A DNA stretch of 5,335 bases from Chitinophagaceae bacterium (GTDB lineage Bacteria > Bacteroidota > Bacteroidia > Chitinophagales > Chitinophagaceae): NCBI GenBank assembly GCA_003456175.1, contig DMPB01000050.1, positions 2,369 to 7,703 of the forward strand, given 5' to 3'. Below, piece by piece: positions 4,471 through 5,335 of the stretch; position 1 is the first letter of the stretch, and each line of letters starts with the position of its first letter. Below the pieces are notes generated by a model that was not told the origin of the DNA, ran no database searches, and saw only the letters and a program-made list of their open reading frames with translations. The position numbers and the translations under genes are program-made.

Positions 4471-5335
4471 TGGCAATTCTAACCATAACAAAACAACCAA
4501 CACAGGACAGCCTTATGGCCGCAATGCAACCTATTCTGATAGCGGCCGAAACAACTGTAAACACACCTATGGTATTTTGTGATGTTTATATCAATAGCGT
4601 GTACTATGGCACCTATGAGCATACAGCCCCATTAGAACGCACTACAACAGTTTGGCGATGGGTATTTGATATTCAAGATAAGGTTAGAGAGGTGTTTGCT
4701 AAAATACTTCCTGCAACGAATAGAGGCGATAGTATTAATCAAGCTGAAACTTCGTGTAGGGTAATGTGTAAACTAAGGGATAGTACTTACGTAAATAACG
4801 TACTACAAGAAGAACAACCTATACCTATTCAAGCCACACCAAGCAAGCCAGCAGTGCCGGGTGGAGGTACTAGTACAAATTCATTTTGGGTTTTACTTGC
4901 TACCGTTCAATTAGAATCAATTCAAGTATTAGAACAACACTTAACAACACTTAAAGTGGGTGAGTGGGACCCAGAATGTTACCCTTTAAGCCATCGACTA
5001 AACGGATACCAAGTGGTACCCGGGTATAGTGATTATTTTCCTTTTGCTATCAAAAGAATGGTTCAATGGGGAAGTCTAACCTTGCATTATAGAAACAGAC
5101 TACGCGTTTCATGGGACAACCAAGTGTACAATTTTCCTCCACCACCAACCACTTGTTTAGCTACCATCACAGGTTTAAATATCAGCATCAATATTGCCCA
5201 AGGTCAGGCAATCATTACGGTGACAATGGTGAATGCTACAGCTTTCGTTTGGAGCATTCCTCAAGTGAATAATGGTGCCTTGAATGGCCCTGTAAACGGT
5301 TCTAGTGCAACTACTCCCATTTTACCAGCGGGTAG
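4470..5335 (+). CDS. Probable distal-tail or tail-tip structural protein, N-terminal 288 residues (3' truncated)
   Basis: The frame runs from the ATG in TAATG (4470) to the window edge without a stop, so the gene is cut. Residues 1-116 include a short strand-rich region and WRWVFDIQDKVREVF (62-76), similar in feel to the FDIS/VQ blocks of Bacteroidota phage tail proteins. A Pro/Gly/Ser/Thr linker (about 117-137, with PGGG) follows. A second strand-rich domain contains PLSHRLNGYQVVPGYSDYFPFAIKRM (in part at 187-197) and SLTLHYRNRLRVSW. After a PPPP run (223-226) a new region starts with TCLATITGLNIS and AFVWSIPQ, which looks like the beginning of an Ig-like or similar beta-sandwich domain of the kind often found on phage tips and Bacteroidota surface proteins. 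There is no signal peptide. The tail-tip or adsorption role is inferred from context, length and beta-rich modular layout; other virion surface proteins are possible. Confidence 0.82.
   Translation, partial: MAILTITKQPTQDSLMAAMQPILIAAETTVNTPMVFCDVYINSVYYGTYEHTAPLERTTTVWRWVFDIQDKVREVFAKILPATNRGDSINQAETSCRVMCKLRDSTYVNNVLQEEQPIPIQATPSKPAVPGGGTSTNSFWVLLATVQLESIQVLEQHLTTLKVGEWDPECYPLSHRLNGYQVVPGYSDYFPFAIKRMVQWGSLTLHYRNRLRVSWDNQVYNFPPPPTTCLATITGLNISINIAQGQAIITVTMVNATAFVWSIPQVNNGALNGPVNGSSATTPILPAG

Noticed and set aside
4450..4472. Possible -1 frameshift fusing the 164-residue protein to the tail protein at the A6 runs
   Set aside because: The next gene is in the -1 frame, but the A runs do not form a phased slippery heptamer (AGC and ATT in the A site do not re-pair). 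The TAATG junction explains translation simply.
5015..5026. GGTACCCGGG string resembling a cloning-vector polylinker
   Set aside because: It sits in frame inside a continuous coding region (Val-Val-Pro-Gly-Tyr) with no further vector sequence on either side, so it is coincidence.

Overview
The window is a late (virion) gene segment of a tailed double-stranded DNA bacteriophage or prophage. The host is most likely a member of the Bacteroidota. That host call is inference. It rests on moderately AT-rich sequence, A-rich leaders that mostly lack a Shine-Dalgarno sequence, and proteins that look like morphogenesis proteins seen in phages of that phylum. Examples are a tail-chaperone-like protein with an 'IPTTLAEITLGQ' N-terminus and a small protein with 'EGVPT...RFSKTGERTHFI'. 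All genes lie on the + strand and leave almost no free space. No host gene, tRNA, insertion sequence, CRISPR array or integration site is visible.

Layout. Positions 1-1209 are the 3' part of the terminase large subunit, from just before Walker B to the end of the RNase H-like nuclease. Positions 1210-1335 are the only real intergenic gap; it holds a perfect 10-bp GC-rich hairpin and an AT-rich leader. Positions 1336-1980 encode an unrecognised, mostly helical protein with a short coiled coil. Positions 1982-2868 encode a tail-assembly-chaperone-like gene in two overlapping frames. A T9 slippery run at 2578-2586 would join them by a -1 shift, in the style of lambda G and GT, giving 226- and 295-residue products from one start. 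Next come four small or medium genes at 2865-3470, 3467-3763, about 3726-3986 and 3976-4470, overlapping by ATGA or by 11-38 bases. The last gene starts at 4470 (TAATG junction) and runs off the right edge. It looks like a distal-tail or tail-tip structural protein entering an Ig-like region.

How the genes fit together. The terminase packages DNA into preformed heads. The chaperone pair would coat the tape-measure protein during tail assembly. The 201-residue and 164-residue proteins are plausible tail-completion or connector proteins, by context and weak resemblance only. The last gene is a virion surface or tail protein. Portal, protease, major capsid and tape-measure genes are not in the window, and the usual tape-measure position right after the chaperone is filled by small genes. 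The module order is therefore not the textbook siphovirus order. The most notable signals are the probable programmed frameshift and an unusually strong 13-bp hairpin inside the start of the chaperone gene.
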